64,000 bases of DNA from Oscillospiraceae bacterium (GCA_017439425.1 JAFSJE010000048.1:1-64000); one strand, 5' to 3'. Positions 53,809 through 61,934 are shown, counted from the first letter of the stretch. Notes: generated by a model from the sequence alone, not told the origin. Program-made: numbers and translations.

Positions 53809-55341
53809 ATGGCAGACACTCAGACCAAGAAGGAGCGCCTTGAAGCTGAAAAGGCGGCAGAGAAGAAGGAAATGGCGAAATACCGCACCGTCGGTATAAT
53901 TACAGCCGCTTTCATCGTTCTCGCCCTCGCGCTCATCATTTTTGTCAACTCCAATGTTATCTACAACGGAATCCCGGCAGTCACAATCGGCAGCAAGAGC
54001 TACTCCGCGGCAGAGGTCAACATCGCATACGTCACCGAGTACAACTCCTACTATCAGCAGATCGTGAACTACGTCGGCGAGGATAACGCCGCTCAGTTCA
54101 TGCCGAGCACTACCGAGAGCCTCAAGACTCAGGTCTACTCCGAGACCACCGGCGAGACATGGTTTGATTTCTTCAAGGGCCGCGCTATCGAATCCCTCAA
54201 GAACTACACCGCTCTCGAGGCTGAGGCAAAGAAGACCGGCTACACCCTCTCTGAGGAGGGCAAGCAGAGCGTTGAGAATGAGCTCGCTTCTCTCGATTCC
54301 TATATTGAGCTTTACAAGACCAACTACAACGCCGACTATCTCCAGTACCTTTACGGCAACGGCGCTACCCGTGATATCGTAAAGCGTTTCCTCGAGCTTC
54401 AGGCTCTGGCGGGAGAGGTATACAACAATAAGTCCGACTCTCTCACATACAGCGCAGCCGACCTCGACGCAAAGTATGCCGAGACAGCTGACGACAATGA
54501 TTTCTTCACATACACCATCGAGACTGTTGCCGCTGCCGTAGAGGCTGCCGGCGAGACCGCAACTCAGGCTGAGGTCGATGCCGCAATGGCCGCTGCGAAG
54601 GCAGAGGCAGAAGAGGCAGCAAAGAGTCTCACTGCCGAGAACGCTACCACGACTCAGGGTACCTATCTCAGCGAGACCTACAAGGAGTGGCTCACCTCCG
54701 CTGACCGTAAGAGCGGCGACACCGCTGTATTCGCTTACGGCGAGAGCGCTGACGACAGCACCCACGGCTATTACGCAGTCCGATTTGAGAGCCGCGACGA
54801 TAATAACTACACCGCAAAGAACGTTTACTTCCTCGCAATCGCCGACCTCGAGGTCAATGAGGACGACTTCGAGAAGGACGAGAACGGCAACGTAAAGGAT
54901 ACCGAGGCTTATGAGGCAGCAAAGAAGGCTGCGCATGAGGGCGCCCAAGTCCGCGCTGAGGAGGTCCTTGACGCATGGAAGGGCGACACCTATGACACTC
55001 CCGCCGCTCTTGCAGAGGCTTTCAGCGAGTACACCTCGCTCTCCAGAGAGCTTGAGAACGTCGGCAAGAACGATATCTCCGACGACGTGAACGCATGGAT
55101 CTTTGATTCCTCCCGTGAGGAGGGCGACGCTGAGATCTTCGAGATCAGCGGCACCACCTATGTGTTCATCTACACCGGAGACGGCGATACATATGCCCAC
55201 AGCCTCATCGAGAGCACAGTAAGGAGCGAAGATATGGAGGCGTGGTCCAACTCCCTCATGGAGAGCCTTACCGCCACCGAGGGCTGGGCAGCCAAATATA
55301 TCGGCGATGTCTATATGGAGAAGCAGGCAGCTAACAGCTGA
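53809..55341 (+). CDS. Membrane-anchored SurA/PrsA-like foldase
   Basis: A 510-aa protein: charged cytosolic start with short coiled coil (KKERLEAEKAAEKKEMAKY), one membrane segment at about 30-52, and an outside part. The SurA_N-like helical region (about 65-215) has GSKSYSAAEVNIAYVTEYNSY. A following part with Ala-rich helix (TQAEVDAAMAAAKAEAEEAA) and a degenerate PPIC-like module may bind unfolded exported proteins. The isomerase core is not clear, so it may be only a chaperone. Its own promoter and terminator make it monocistronic. Confidence 0.72.
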   Translation: MADTQTKKERLEAEKAAEKKEMAKYRTVGIITAAFIVLALALIIFVNSNVIYNGIPAVTIGSKSYSAAEVNIAYVTEYNSYYQQIVNYVGEDNAAQFMPSTTESLKTQVYSETTGETWFDFFKGRAIESLKNYTALEAEAKKTGYTLSEEGKQSVENELASLDSYIELYKTNYNADYLQYLYGNGATRDIVKRFLELQALAGEVYNNKSDSLTYSAADLDAKYAETADDNDFFTYTIETVAAAVEAAGETATQAEVDAAMAAAKAEAEEAAKSLTAENATTTQGTYLSETYKEWLTSADRKSGDTAVFAYGESADDSTHGYYAVRFESRDDNNYTAKNVYFLAIADLEVNEDDFEKDENGNVKDTEAYEAAKKAAHEGAQVRAEEVLDAWKGDTYDTPAALAEAFSEYTSLSRELENVGKNDISDDVNAWIFDSSREEGDAEIFEISGTTYVFIYTGDGDTYAHSLIESTVRSEDMEAWSNSLMESLTATEGWAAKYIGDVYMEKQAANS

Positions 55342-55355
55342 GTAAAATCGAATAT

Positions 55356-55385
55356 TTCAGGGCGTGGCGACACGCCCTGAAGTTC
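55356..55385 (+). terminator. Hairpin after the foldase gene
   Basis: TTCAGGGCGTG (55356-55366) and CACGCCCTGAA (55371-55381) form an 11-bp stem with a 4-base GCGA loop. The T-run is poor, so it may be a weak terminator. Confidence 0.6.
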
Positions 55386-55397
55386 TATATGGAGGTT

Positions 55398-55421
55398 AAG
55401 GTTGAAACAAGTTTCAACCTT
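55398..55421 (+). promoter_or_regulatory. Hairpin over an upstream in-frame TTG start
   Basis: AAGGTTGAAAC and GTTTCAACCTT form an 11-bp perfect palindrome. It spans a TTG codon at 55402 that is in frame with the M24 peptidase gene and has GGAGG (55391-55395) 6 bases upstream. Confidence 0.6.
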
Positions 55422-55474
55422 ATTGAAATCCAAGCCGTTTTTTCGCCGCAAGCGGCAACCGAAAAACATGGCGC

Positions 55475-55538
55475 TTTATGACCATTCCTTTTATGGTCAT
55501 TTTGTGCCTTTAACATTTGTGAAAGGAATGGTCATAAA
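55475..55538 (+). promoter_or_regulatory. Putative ribosome-site-masking switch in the M24 peptidase leader
   Basis: A 17-bp perfect inverted repeat (55475-55491 with 55522-55538) contains the AAAGGA ribosome site of the next gene. The left arm can instead pair locally: ATGACCAT (55478-55485) with ATGGTCAT (55493-55500). The two folds exclude each other, one hiding and one freeing the ribosome site. Confidence 0.55.
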
Positions 55539-55539
55539 T

Positions 55540-56607
55540 ATGAATAACCGTTTAGAGCGCGTAATGAAGGCGCTCAAAAAAGCAGGACTTTCGCAGATGC
55601 TTGTCACGGATCCGCATTCTATCCGCTACCTCACAGGCGTTGATATCGAGCCGGGCGAACGATTTTTGGGACTTCTTCTTTCTGAAAAGGCGCCTAAGCT
55701 TATAATCAACAGACTTTTTTCAACCTCGGTTAAGGATTATGAAATTGTCTGGTATTCCGATACCGATGACCTCGCAGGTAAGATATCGCAGCTCTGCGAT
55801 GGGGAGAGAACGCTCGGCGTAGATAAGCAGATGCCGGCAAGATTCCTGCTTCCGCTGCGCGACAGACTGCCCCACAGCCGTATGACGCTTGCGAGCGAGT
55901 GCGTAGACTGGGTCAGAGGAGTAAAGGACGAGACTGAGCGCGAGCTTATGCGCATGAACAGCCGCATAAACGACGAGGTTATGCTTCGCACGAAGGCATT
56001 TATCTGCGAGGGAATGACGGAAAAGCAGGTCGCTGAATATCTCACCGCGCAGTATTATGACCTCGGATGCGAAAGTGTATCCTTCGACCCGATCGTATCA
56101 TTCGGAGCTAACGCCGCTGACCCGCACCATATGCCGGATAATACTGTTCTCAGGCGCGGCGACTGCATCGTTGTTGACATCGGCGGCAAAAAGCAGGGCT
56201 ATTGCAGCGATATGACGCGCACCTTTGCGTGCAAAGAGGCAAGCGAGGAGCTGAGAAGGGTACACGAGCTTGTTGTGCGTGCAAACGAGACCGCCGAGAG
56301 CGTGATTAAACCGGGAATGCGCCTTTGCGATATCGACAAGGCGGCGCGCGACGTTATCACAGACGCGGGCTATGGCGAGTATTTCACTCACAGACTTGGA
56401 CATTTTATCGGCACAGAGGTGCATGAGTACGGCGACGCCTCCGCGGCGTTTACGAAAGAGGTCGAGGAGGGAATGATTTTCTCCTGCGAGCCGGGAGTAT
56501 ATCTTCTGGGAAATCTCGGCGTTAGAATCGAGGATCTTGTGCTTGTGACCCGTGATGGGTGCGAAGTTCTGAACCGGGTAGAAAAGAAATTGGAAATTGT
56601 AGGATAA
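55540..56607 (+). CDS. Xaa-Pro aminopeptidase (M24 family)
   Basis: Metallo-aminopeptidase of 355 aa removing residues before proline; cytosolic. An N-terminal creatinase-like domain covers about 1-125, then the pita-bread domain with metal ligands in VVDIGGKKQGYCSDMTRTF (two Asp), HRLGHFIGTEVHE, FSCEPGVY and VRIEDLVLV. The start at 55540 gives normal family length. The frame is open back to a TTG at 55402 with an excellent ribosome site (GGAGG), which would add 46 basic residues (KSKPFFRRKRQPK); both starts may be used. The leader has two hairpin systems. Confidence 0.92.
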   Translation: MNNRLERVMKALKKAGLSQMLVTDPHSIRYLTGVDIEPGERFLGLLLSEKAPKLIINRLFSTSVKDYEIVWYSDTDDLAGKISQLCDGERTLGVDKQMPARFLLPLRDRLPHSRMTLASECVDWVRGVKDETERELMRMNSRINDEVMLRTKAFICEGMTEKQVAEYLTAQYYDLGCESVSFDPIVSFGANAADPHHMPDNTVLRRGDCIVVDIGGKKQGYCSDMTRTFACKEASEELRRVHELVVRANETAESVIKPGMRLCDIDKAARDVITDAGYGEYFTHRLGHFIGTEVHEYGDASAAFTKEVEEGMIFSCEPGVYLLGNLGVRIEDLVLVTRDGCEVLNRVEKKLEIVG

Positions 56608-56621
56608 TGACGAAAAAATCC

Positions 56622-56650
56622 TTGTAAAACCGACTGGAATAGTATATAAT
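56622..56650 (+). promoter_or_regulatory. Promoter of the YegP-like gene
   Basis: TTGTAA (56622-56627), 17-base spacer, consensus TATAAT (56645-56650). Confidence 0.75.
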
Positions 56651-56691
56651 TTACATGTCTCCATAAAATCTATCTCAGGAGGGAACTCAAA

Positions 56692-57060
56692 ATGGGAAAA
56701 TTCGTTGTTAGAGAAACCAAGACCGGAATCAAATTCGATCTCAAGGCGAGCAATGGCGAGGTCATCGCCACAAGCGAGGTTTATACATCTGAGGCTGCCT
56801 GCATGAAGGGACTTCAGTCTGTACAGAAGAACGCTCCCATTGCCGGTGTTGAGGATCAGACCAAGGAGGGCTTTGAAAAACAGAAGCACCCCAAGTTCGA
56901 GATCTACAATGACAAGGCCGGTGAGATCCGCTTCCGCCTCAAGGCCACGAACGGCCAGATCATCGCCACCAGCGAGGGCTACAAGTCCATAGCAAGCTGC
57001 GTAAACGGCATCGAGTCCGTCAAGAAGAACGTCGTTGACGCGAAGATCGAGAAGGAATAA
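56692..57060 (+). CDS. YegP-like protein with two DUF1508 repeats
   Basis: Cytosolic protein of 122 aa made of two DUF1508 repeats (about 1-55 and 60-118). Each has the pattern F-L-KA-NG-VIATSE-Y-S--C--GI-SV-KN (FDLKASNGEVIATSEVYTSE; FRLKATNGQIIATSEGYKSI). Family role unknown; E. coli YegP is the same double form. AGGAGG lies ahead of the ATG; strong promoter and terminator suggest high expression. Confidence 0.93.
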   Translation: MGKFVVRETKTGIKFDLKASNGEVIATSEVYTSEAACMKGLQSVQKNAPIAGVEDQTKEGFEKQKHPKFEIYNDKAGEIRFRLKATNGQIIATSEGYKSIASCVNGIESVKKNVVDAKIEKE

Positions 57061-57077
57061 GAGATTACATAATAAGA

Positions 57078-57123
57078 TACCCCGTTTGCCAAGAACGAAA
57101 TTTGGCAGACGGGGTACTTTTTT
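57078..57123 (+). terminator. Terminator of the YegP-like gene
   Basis: TACCCCGTTTGCC (57078-57090) and GGCAGACGGGGTA (57104-57116) form a 13-bp stem with one G-T pair, followed by six Ts. Confidence 0.88.
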
Positions 57124-57142
57124 GCTTAAAAATATGGGAAAA

Positions 57143-57167
57143 AACTACATAATAGCGATTATGTGGT
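57143..57167 (+). repeat. Inverted repeat, left site of a candidate invertible segment
   Basis: AACTACATAA-TAGCGA-TTATGTGGT: near-palindromic arms around a 6-base asymmetric core TAGCGA. It matches the reverse complement of 57280-57304 at 24 of 25 bases. The TTATGT arms resemble the XerD half-site of dif. Confidence 0.85.
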
Positions 57168-57200
57168 ACAAAAAATAACACAAAAATCCCTACAATATTA

Positions 57201-57229
57201 TTTATACCATTGATTATATTAAAAATCAA
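57201..57229 (-). promoter_or_regulatory. Promoter within the candidate invertible segment
   Basis: Minus strand TTGATT (57229-57224), exactly 17 bases, TATAAA (57206-57201). It reads toward the terminator of the YegP-like gene. After inversion between the flanking repeats the boxes would lie at 57218-57223 and 57241-57246 on the plus strand. No comparably good plus-strand promoter is seen in the segment. Confidence 0.6.
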
Positions 57230-57279
57230 GAAAAAGTTTAAATATTCTCTGTGAAAAAATGGATATACCTCATTTTATA

Positions 57280-57304
57280 ACTACATAATCGCTATTATGT
57301 AGTT
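57280..57304 (-). repeat. Inverted repeat, right site of a candidate invertible segment
   Basis: AACTACATAA-TCGCTA-TTATGTAGTT: perfect palindromic arms, core reversed relative to the left site. Confidence 0.85.
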
Positions 57305-57309
57305 AAAAG

Positions 57310-57383
57310 CAGACGGGGCCGTTCTCCTATTAAAATGACGACAAACACAAACCTTAAGACTTATCGACCCCGTCTGTTTTTTG
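57310..57383 (+). terminator. Long-loop terminator or attenuator in the secreted-protein leader
   Basis: CAGACGGGG (57310-57318) pairs with CCCCGTCTG (57368-57376), followed by six Ts, with a loop of about 49 bases. It lies between the candidate invertible segment and the gene at 57445, so any transcript from the segment must pass it. A smaller hairpin follows at about 57387-57411. Confidence 0.6.
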
Positions 57384-57444
57384 AGTAAATAATCGGGAAA
57401 TCCCGTTATTTGGTTTGTCGAAGATTAATGAAGGAGGTAAAAAT

Positions 57445-59766
57445 ATGACAAACAAAAAAGTCACGCGCAGAGCGCTTCTGATGAGCGTCACGAGCCTGCT
57501 TATATGCATCTCGATGCTCCTCGGAACGACCTTTGCGTGGTTCACCGACGAAGTCACTTCCGGCGTGAACCAGATCGTCGCAGGTAACTTGGACGTGGAG
57601 CTGTATCACACCAATCCTGCGACTGCAGCGAATGCTTCTGACGAAGCAAAAAAGGTCGGCTCCACCACAAAACTATTCCAGACCGCAATCGGAACAGACG
57701 TGCTCTGGGAGCCTGAGGCAATGACCTACGAGACCTTTGAGGTCAGAAATGTCGGTACGCTTGCGCTTAAATATCAGCTTATGCTCAATGATGTTCTTTA
57801 CAATATTGTTACATGGGCGGCTGATAATACGGCGGGCGTTGCAGCCGGAGAGCATAACCTTACCGAGGTTATCCAAATCGGCATCATCGACGGCGCGACA
57901 GCACCGACGAGAGCTGACATCAGAGCGGCGGCAACTCAGACAATAAAGCAGGCTATGGACAGCAGTTGGGTCGCCAAGACCTCCGCACTTGAGCAGGGCG
58001 CTTCTCAGTCCTTCACCGTAGTCCTTTACTGGCCGCAGTCGAGCGCCGACAATAACTGGAACCTCAAGAACACCGGCTGGAGTCTCACACAACCTACGGA
58101 ATCTTGGAGCAATGCCCATGCCAAAGAGCTCGCTGTTGAGTTCGGCATCAAGCTCCTTGCCACGCAGTACACATCTGAGAGCGACAGCTTTGACAACCAG
58201 TATGACGCGAGCGCAACTACGAGCAATAATACGCAGTTTGCCGTTTCAAGCGCCACTGCACCCGTAAAGAACGGCGAGGATACCAAGCTTACCGTCGCAG
58301 ATGTCGCAACTGCCACTGTAAAGAGTACGTCTACTCTCTCAAATTCTGCAGGCAATATTGACTCCAGTAAGCTGTCTTCGCTTACTCTTGAGGTTGAAGA
58401 AGAAGATAGCAATGAGGCAGTTATCGCCATTACAGCAGGTGATAGTGAGGTTATGGGCTTTGACGTCAGCCTTTACGCCACTACTGTTACCACGGTCGGA
58501 ACAGAGAGTACATCCGAGACATCAGCTGTTACCGGTTCAAGCGAACTTATAGTTGCTACTATCAATATAGGTGCCGGAAAGGAAATTACAGCAGTATATC
58601 ACAGAACTGATGCGCTCTCTAATGTGGCAAGCGGTACAAATGAGTATTATACCTATGATTCAGCAACCGGAATTCTCACACTCTATGTAAAGAGCTTCTC
58701 TCCGTTTGCTGTTAGATATACTGTACCCGCTACCGGAATTACATTGGATAAAAGTTCACTTAGCGTTGTTGCAAGCAGGACTGAGACTCTTACGGCAACA
58801 GTATCGCCTGCAAACACGACAGATAAGGTTGAATGGTCATCTTCAGATACATCTGTCGCAACGGTAGAAAACGGAGTCGTAACTGGAATTGCGGCTGGAA
58901 CTGCAACAATTACAGCAAAAGCAGGAGATATGACTGCTACTTGTGAGGTAAGTATAGAGCCAAGAATTACTCTAACATACGATAATACCACAACAAATTA
59001 TTTTACTGTTACCCCATTGGGATACATTAAGACTGCATCAAGTGGTAGTAGAATTATGAATGATCTTTATGCGATAAATGGAAATAGCTCTGATAATAAG
59101 AACGTGGTAATCAAACTTTATGATGATATTGCACTAAACGATAATGCTTCATTCCCTGGTGAGGGTAGTTTGTTACAAAGCGCAGCAGCATTGAGCAGTT
59201 CTACAGATAAGTTAAATATAACTATTGATCTCAATGGACATACAATTACAGGAAATGTGAATGAGCTGTCAAATCATGCCAAGCAGTATACATTAACTAC
59301 AAGCACAGCAGGCGGTATATTAAATGTCATAAGTTTGAGTCAAGACTCTCAAGACAGACAATCAACATTTACGCTTAACATAATTGACTCAAGTGAAGAC
59401 CAAAGTGGTGCTATAATTAATAATGGAACTGCTCCTGCACTATTTGTTGGAAATTATAAGGTCGATTATTGGAATGTTGTAATTAACATCTCATGTGGCG
59501 GATTCTATTCCGCCGGTACTAAATGTATTGAGAAAAATGAATATAATGGGGCTCATACCAATACAACAACGGTAAACATCACAGGCGGCACATTTTCTTC
59601 GGATCCAACTTCCTTTGTAGATACAACAAAATACACAGTTATTGCTAATGATTCCGAGAATCCGACTTCTTGGACTGTAACCGAAAAAGACTCTATTATT
59701 GTCGTTGGTGCTGATCCCGCAAACACACCGGGTCCCAATCCTAATATGTCCTTCACTAACCCCTAA
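57445..59766 (+). CDS. SipW-type secreted protein (TasA/camelysin-like start) with BIg2 domain
   Basis: Secreted or surface protein of 773 aa. The signal region RRALLMSVTSLLICISMLLG leads into TTFAWFTDEVTSGVNQIVAGNLDVEL, the pattern cut by SipW-type signal peptidases and found in TasA/CalY matrix proteins. An N-terminal beta-rich part (about 30-300) is followed by a Thr/Ser-rich part, a BIg2 immunoglobulin-like domain at about 428-507 (ATGITLDKSSLSVVASRTET) and an unrecognised C-terminal part of about 265 residues with beta-helix-like features. There is no LPxTG or membrane tail; it ends NPGPNPNMSFTNP. GAAGGAGG lies ahead of the ATG. The C-terminal third is more AT-rich than the rest. Located behind a candidate promoter inversion. 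Confidence 0.85.
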   Translation: MTNKKVTRRALLMSVTSLLICISMLLGTTFAWFTDEVTSGVNQIVAGNLDVELYHTNPATAANASDEAKKVGSTTKLFQTAIGTDVLWEPEAMTYETFEVRNVGTLALKYQLMLNDVLYNIVTWAADNTAGVAAGEHNLTEVIQIGIIDGATAPTRADIRAAATQTIKQAMDSSWVAKTSALEQGASQSFTVVLYWPQSSADNNWNLKNTGWSLTQPTESWSNAHAKELAVEFGIKLLATQYTSESDSFDNQYDASATTSNNTQFAVSSATAPVKNGEDTKLTVADVATATVKSTSTLSNSAGNIDSSKLSSLTLEVEEEDSNEAVIAITAGDSEVMGFDVSLYATTVTTVGTESTSETSAVTGSSELIVATINIGAGKEITAVYHRTDALSNVASGTNEYYTYDSATGILTLYVKSFSPFAVRYTVPATGITLDKSSLSVVASRTETLTATVSPANTTDKVEWSSSDTSVATVENGVVTGIAAGTATITAKAGDMTATCEVSIEPRITLTYDNTTTNYFTVTPLGYIKTASSGSRIMNDLYAINGNSSDNKNVVIKLYDDIALNDNASFPGEGSLLQSAAALSSSTDKLNITIDLNGHTITGNVNELSNHAKQYTLTTSTAGGILNVISLSQDSQDRQSTFTLNIIDSSEDQSGAIINNGTAPALFVGNYKVDYWNVVINISCGGFYSAGTKCIEKNEYNGAHTNTTTVNITGGTFSSDPTSFVDTTKYTVIANDSENPTSWTVTEKDSIIVVGADPANTPGPNPNMSFTNP

Positions 59767-59782
59767 CCCACCCACACCCAAA

Positions 59783-59819
59783 ATCCCCCGACGAAAAATT
59801 TCGTCGGGGGATCGTTTTA
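59783..59819. terminator. Bidirectional terminator
   Basis: ATCCCCCGACGA (59783-59794) and TCGTCGGGGGAT (59801-59812) form a 12-bp perfect stem between the convergent secreted-protein and DUF6320 genes. Confidence 0.85.
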
Positions 59820-60386
59820 TTTCGTATGAAAATATTTCTTTGTCTCGCTGATAAGCGCGCCACGCAGCGTCGCGACAGCGGCGATAAGAAGCGCTATGCT
59901 CAGCGCCGCGAGGACGAGCAGGGGAATTGAAAAGCCGCCGTCCATAAAGAGTATTATCGCGCAGGCGACCGATGAGGCGAAAAGCGAGATCACAAGCGGC
60001 ATCACGTTGCGCGTCTGCCTGCGCCGGTCTGCAAAAAACAGAGCTGTCAGCGCGGCAAGGGTAGAGGCGAGCAGGATAGGTATTACGAAGCCCGCCCAGC
60101 CCGGCACAAGATAGTTGTCAATGACCGCGAGCAGAACTGCGACCTCACTGGAGAGTACACAACCGCGGGAAATTATGCTTGCCTGAATCGTCGGGCGGTA
60201 GAGAATATTCCACGCGATCACGCAGGAGACAATAACGACGTAGCTCCATCTTTTGCCGCCGACGGCGAGATTAACGATAAGCGACGCGACAGCGCCGAAA
60301 AACAGCAGCCACTTGATGTCGTCATAGAGCTTTCGGAATAATCTCCCTCCGGTTTTCGCGTGGGGATATATGTTCTCAATCTCCAT
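59817..60386 (-). CDS. DUF6320-like membrane protein
   Basis: A 189-aa integral membrane protein with about six hydrophobic segments, starting MEIENIYPHAKTGGRLFRKL. Layout matches DUF6320 proteins that accompany condensation/acetyltransferase-like genes in Clostridia. It overlaps the stop region of the acyltransferase gene by 11 bases, so the two are translated together and probably work together. Function unknown. Confidence 0.72.
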   Translation of the reverse strand: MEIENIYPHAKTGGRLFRKLYDDIKWLLFFGAVASLIVNLAVGGKRWSYVVIVSCVIAWNILYRPTIQASIISRGCVLSSEVAVLLAVIDNYLVPGWAGFVIPILLASTLAALTALFFADRRRQTRNVMPLVISLFASSVACAIILFMDGGFSIPLLVLAALSIALLIAAVATLRGALISETKKYFHTK

Positions 60387-61869
60387 ACAGCTCGCCTCCC
60401 GTCAGCTTGACCGTTATTCCGCGGGACGTAAATTCGCGGTACAGCCGTTCCTCAAACGATGGATCGACGGTGTTCTTGGCTATGCTCAGAACGGCTTTCC
60501 CGCCGACTGTAATAAGCCCGCAGGCGGCGCGGTTGGTCGAAACGGAGCCGAGAACGAAGTCGAACTTCTCAATGTGCGCCTTCATTGCCTCTGGCATGTC
60601 CACAAGCCCGAGATTTGAGAGCGTGTTCGTAAATATTCGCTCGCCGAGAAAGCCGTATATGACCTGCGCGACGGGGATTTTTATACTGAGCGGCACAAAG
60701 CGCAGATTGTGAACGAGCGAAGCGGCGGCGTTCATCTGCTTCATAAGGTTTTTGCGCTCAAGACCGTTTATGAGACACTCGTGCATATTGCGGATCACAT
60801 TCCCGAGTGAGTAATCGCCCTCAACCGGCATCCTGAGCGTAGCATAGAGCGCGAAGTTGCGCATGGTTTTGGAAGGAAAGTGCTTTCTCATATTCGCAGG
60901 GATCTGCACCTGAATGTTGCCTTCGCCGCCGTCCATCGCGGCGCGCGAAGCTATGAAAATGAGCGCGGAGACGAATTCGGTCACAGTAGCTCCGTTTGCC
61001 TTTGACAGAGCTTTAAGCTGAGATGCATCCATCTCGAAATGAATAATGCGGCATGGGCGCACGCGGCTTAATCTTCCGCCGAGCTGACGCGCGGGCGCGT
61101 CGACAAGACCGCCTCCGCCGGTGCGATCGCGGTATCTGAGAAAGGCGTTCTCGCCCTCCTCCGGGTCAGGGATGGCGCCGAGGTCGAATACTCCGTCAGT
61201 CGCGGGGATATCCTCACCGAGAAGCGTGAGATATCGCGCGACGAGAGTTTTGAGAAAGATAAGACCGCCGTTGCCGTCGGTAAGTATGTGGAAAAACTCC
61301 ACTGAGATGCGATTTCGGTAGTATATGACCCTCAGCGCAGGGGTGTTCGAGGCGAGAGATATCGGCTCACAGACGATTCCGTCCTCCTCATTTATGGGGT
61401 AGCGGGTTACAAGCGCGTCGAGATAGTGCCAGAAAAAGCCGCGCTTAACTGTCACGGCAAAGTACGGAAACCTCGGCATAACGTCGCTCAGCGCAATCTG
61501 CAATAGTTCCGGCACAACGTCGGCTTTAAGGTAAGCCGAGAGCCGGAATACCGCCATCTTTGAGAGCGACATACTGAGCGGATAGATTTTAGCCGAAGAG
61601 TCGAGAGCGTACCAGGCGGAGCCCTCGCGGCTATAAAAGCCGCCGAAAACTGCCGGGTCAAGCCTTCTCACTGTCTCATCTACGCTGACGCCGTTTACAA
61701 GATAGTACATTATCGCGCGGTCATAATCCTCGCGGAAGGCGGCGTTCGTTCTGCGGCCGAGGCTCAGATGCTCGTCAAGGTGGCGCATGAGGTGCTCAAG
61801 CTTCTCCCTGTCCTCGGACGACAGAGAGGAGAGGTATTTATTCAGTTTTTCATTCTTTTCATTCATCAT
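60376..61869 (-). CDS. CAT/condensation-fold acyltransferase-like protein
   Basis: A 497-aa protein of the chloramphenicol-acetyltransferase/condensation superfamily, resembling alcohol acetyltransferase or wax-ester-type proteins. The active-site HxxxDG-like motif is FFHILTDGNGGL; a DFVLGS-like DFxFG position (KFDFVLGSVSTN) lies near the end. No carrier-protein domain is fused. Start at 61869 (or 61866) coincides with the predicted transcription start, so the message may be leaderless. It may modify a lipid or glycan with its membrane partner DUF6320. Substrate unknown. Confidence 0.78.
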   Translation of the reverse strand: MMNEKNEKLNKYLSSLSSEDREKLEHLMRHLDEHLSLGRRTNAAFREDYDRAIMYYLVNGVSVDETVRRLDPAVFGGFYSREGSAWYALDSSAKIYPLSMSLSKMAVFRLSAYLKADVVPELLQIALSDVMPRFPYFAVTVKRGFFWHYLDALVTRYPINEEDGIVCEPISLASNTPALRVIYYRNRISVEFFHILTDGNGGLIFLKTLVARYLTLLGEDIPATDGVFDLGAIPDPEEGENAFLRYRDRTGGGGLVDAPARQLGGRLSRVRPCRIIHFEMDASQLKALSKANGATVTEFVSALIFIASRAAMDGGEGNIQVQIPANMRKHFPSKTMRNFALYATLRMPVEGDYSLGNVIRNMHECLINGLERKNLMKQMNAAASLVHNLRFVPLSIKIPVAQVIYGFLGERIFTNTLSNLGLVDMPEAMKAHIEKFDFVLGSVSTNRAACGLITVGGKAVLSIAKNTVDPSFEERLYREFTSRGITVKLTGGELYGD

Positions 61870-61875
61870 GCCGCT

Positions 61876-61904
61876 ATTTTACCACAAGATATTGTAAATG
61901 TGAA
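61876..61904 (-). promoter_or_regulatory. Promoter of the acyltransferase-DUF6320 operon
   Basis: Minus strand TTCACA (61904-61899), 17-base spacer, TAAAAT (61881-61876). Predicted start coincides with the ATG at 61869. Confidence 0.5.
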
Positions 61905-61905
61905 G

Positions 61906-61934
61906 TTGAAAAAGTTAAAGGATTATTGTAAAAT
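61906..61934 (+). promoter_or_regulatory. comEC promoter
   Basis: TTGAAA (61906-61911), 17-base spacer, TAAAAT (61929-61934). Its -35 box is next to that of the divergent acyltransferase promoter. Confidence 0.7.

Larger units (their letters stand above)
57143..57304. other. Candidate invertible promoter segment
   Basis: About 160 bases bounded by inverted 25-bp sites with opposite 6-base cores (TAGCGA and TCGCTA), enclosing AT-rich sequence with a strong minus-strand promoter (57201-57229). In the order shown, that promoter points away from the secreted-protein gene at 57445; recombination between the two sites would point it toward that gene. No recombinase gene is in the window. Together with the next leader hairpin this fills the 384-base gap between 57060 and 57445. 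Confidence 0.6.

Noticed and set aside
53803..55200. 465-residue open frame on the minus strand opposite the foldase gene
   Set aside because: Shadow of a GAG/GCC-rich gene; translation is Leu/Val/Cys/Ser-rich without any family pattern, and it lacks a promoter and ribosome site.
57143..57167. Chromosome-dimer resolution site (dif)
   Set aside because: Arms look XerD-like, but both arms are alike, and there are two copies in inverted order 137 bases apart; dif is a single site with distinct XerC and XerD arms.
57310..57383. Metabolite riboswitch in the secreted-protein leader
   Set aside because: Only a long-loop terminator-like stem is seen; the loop matches no riboswitch consensus that I know.
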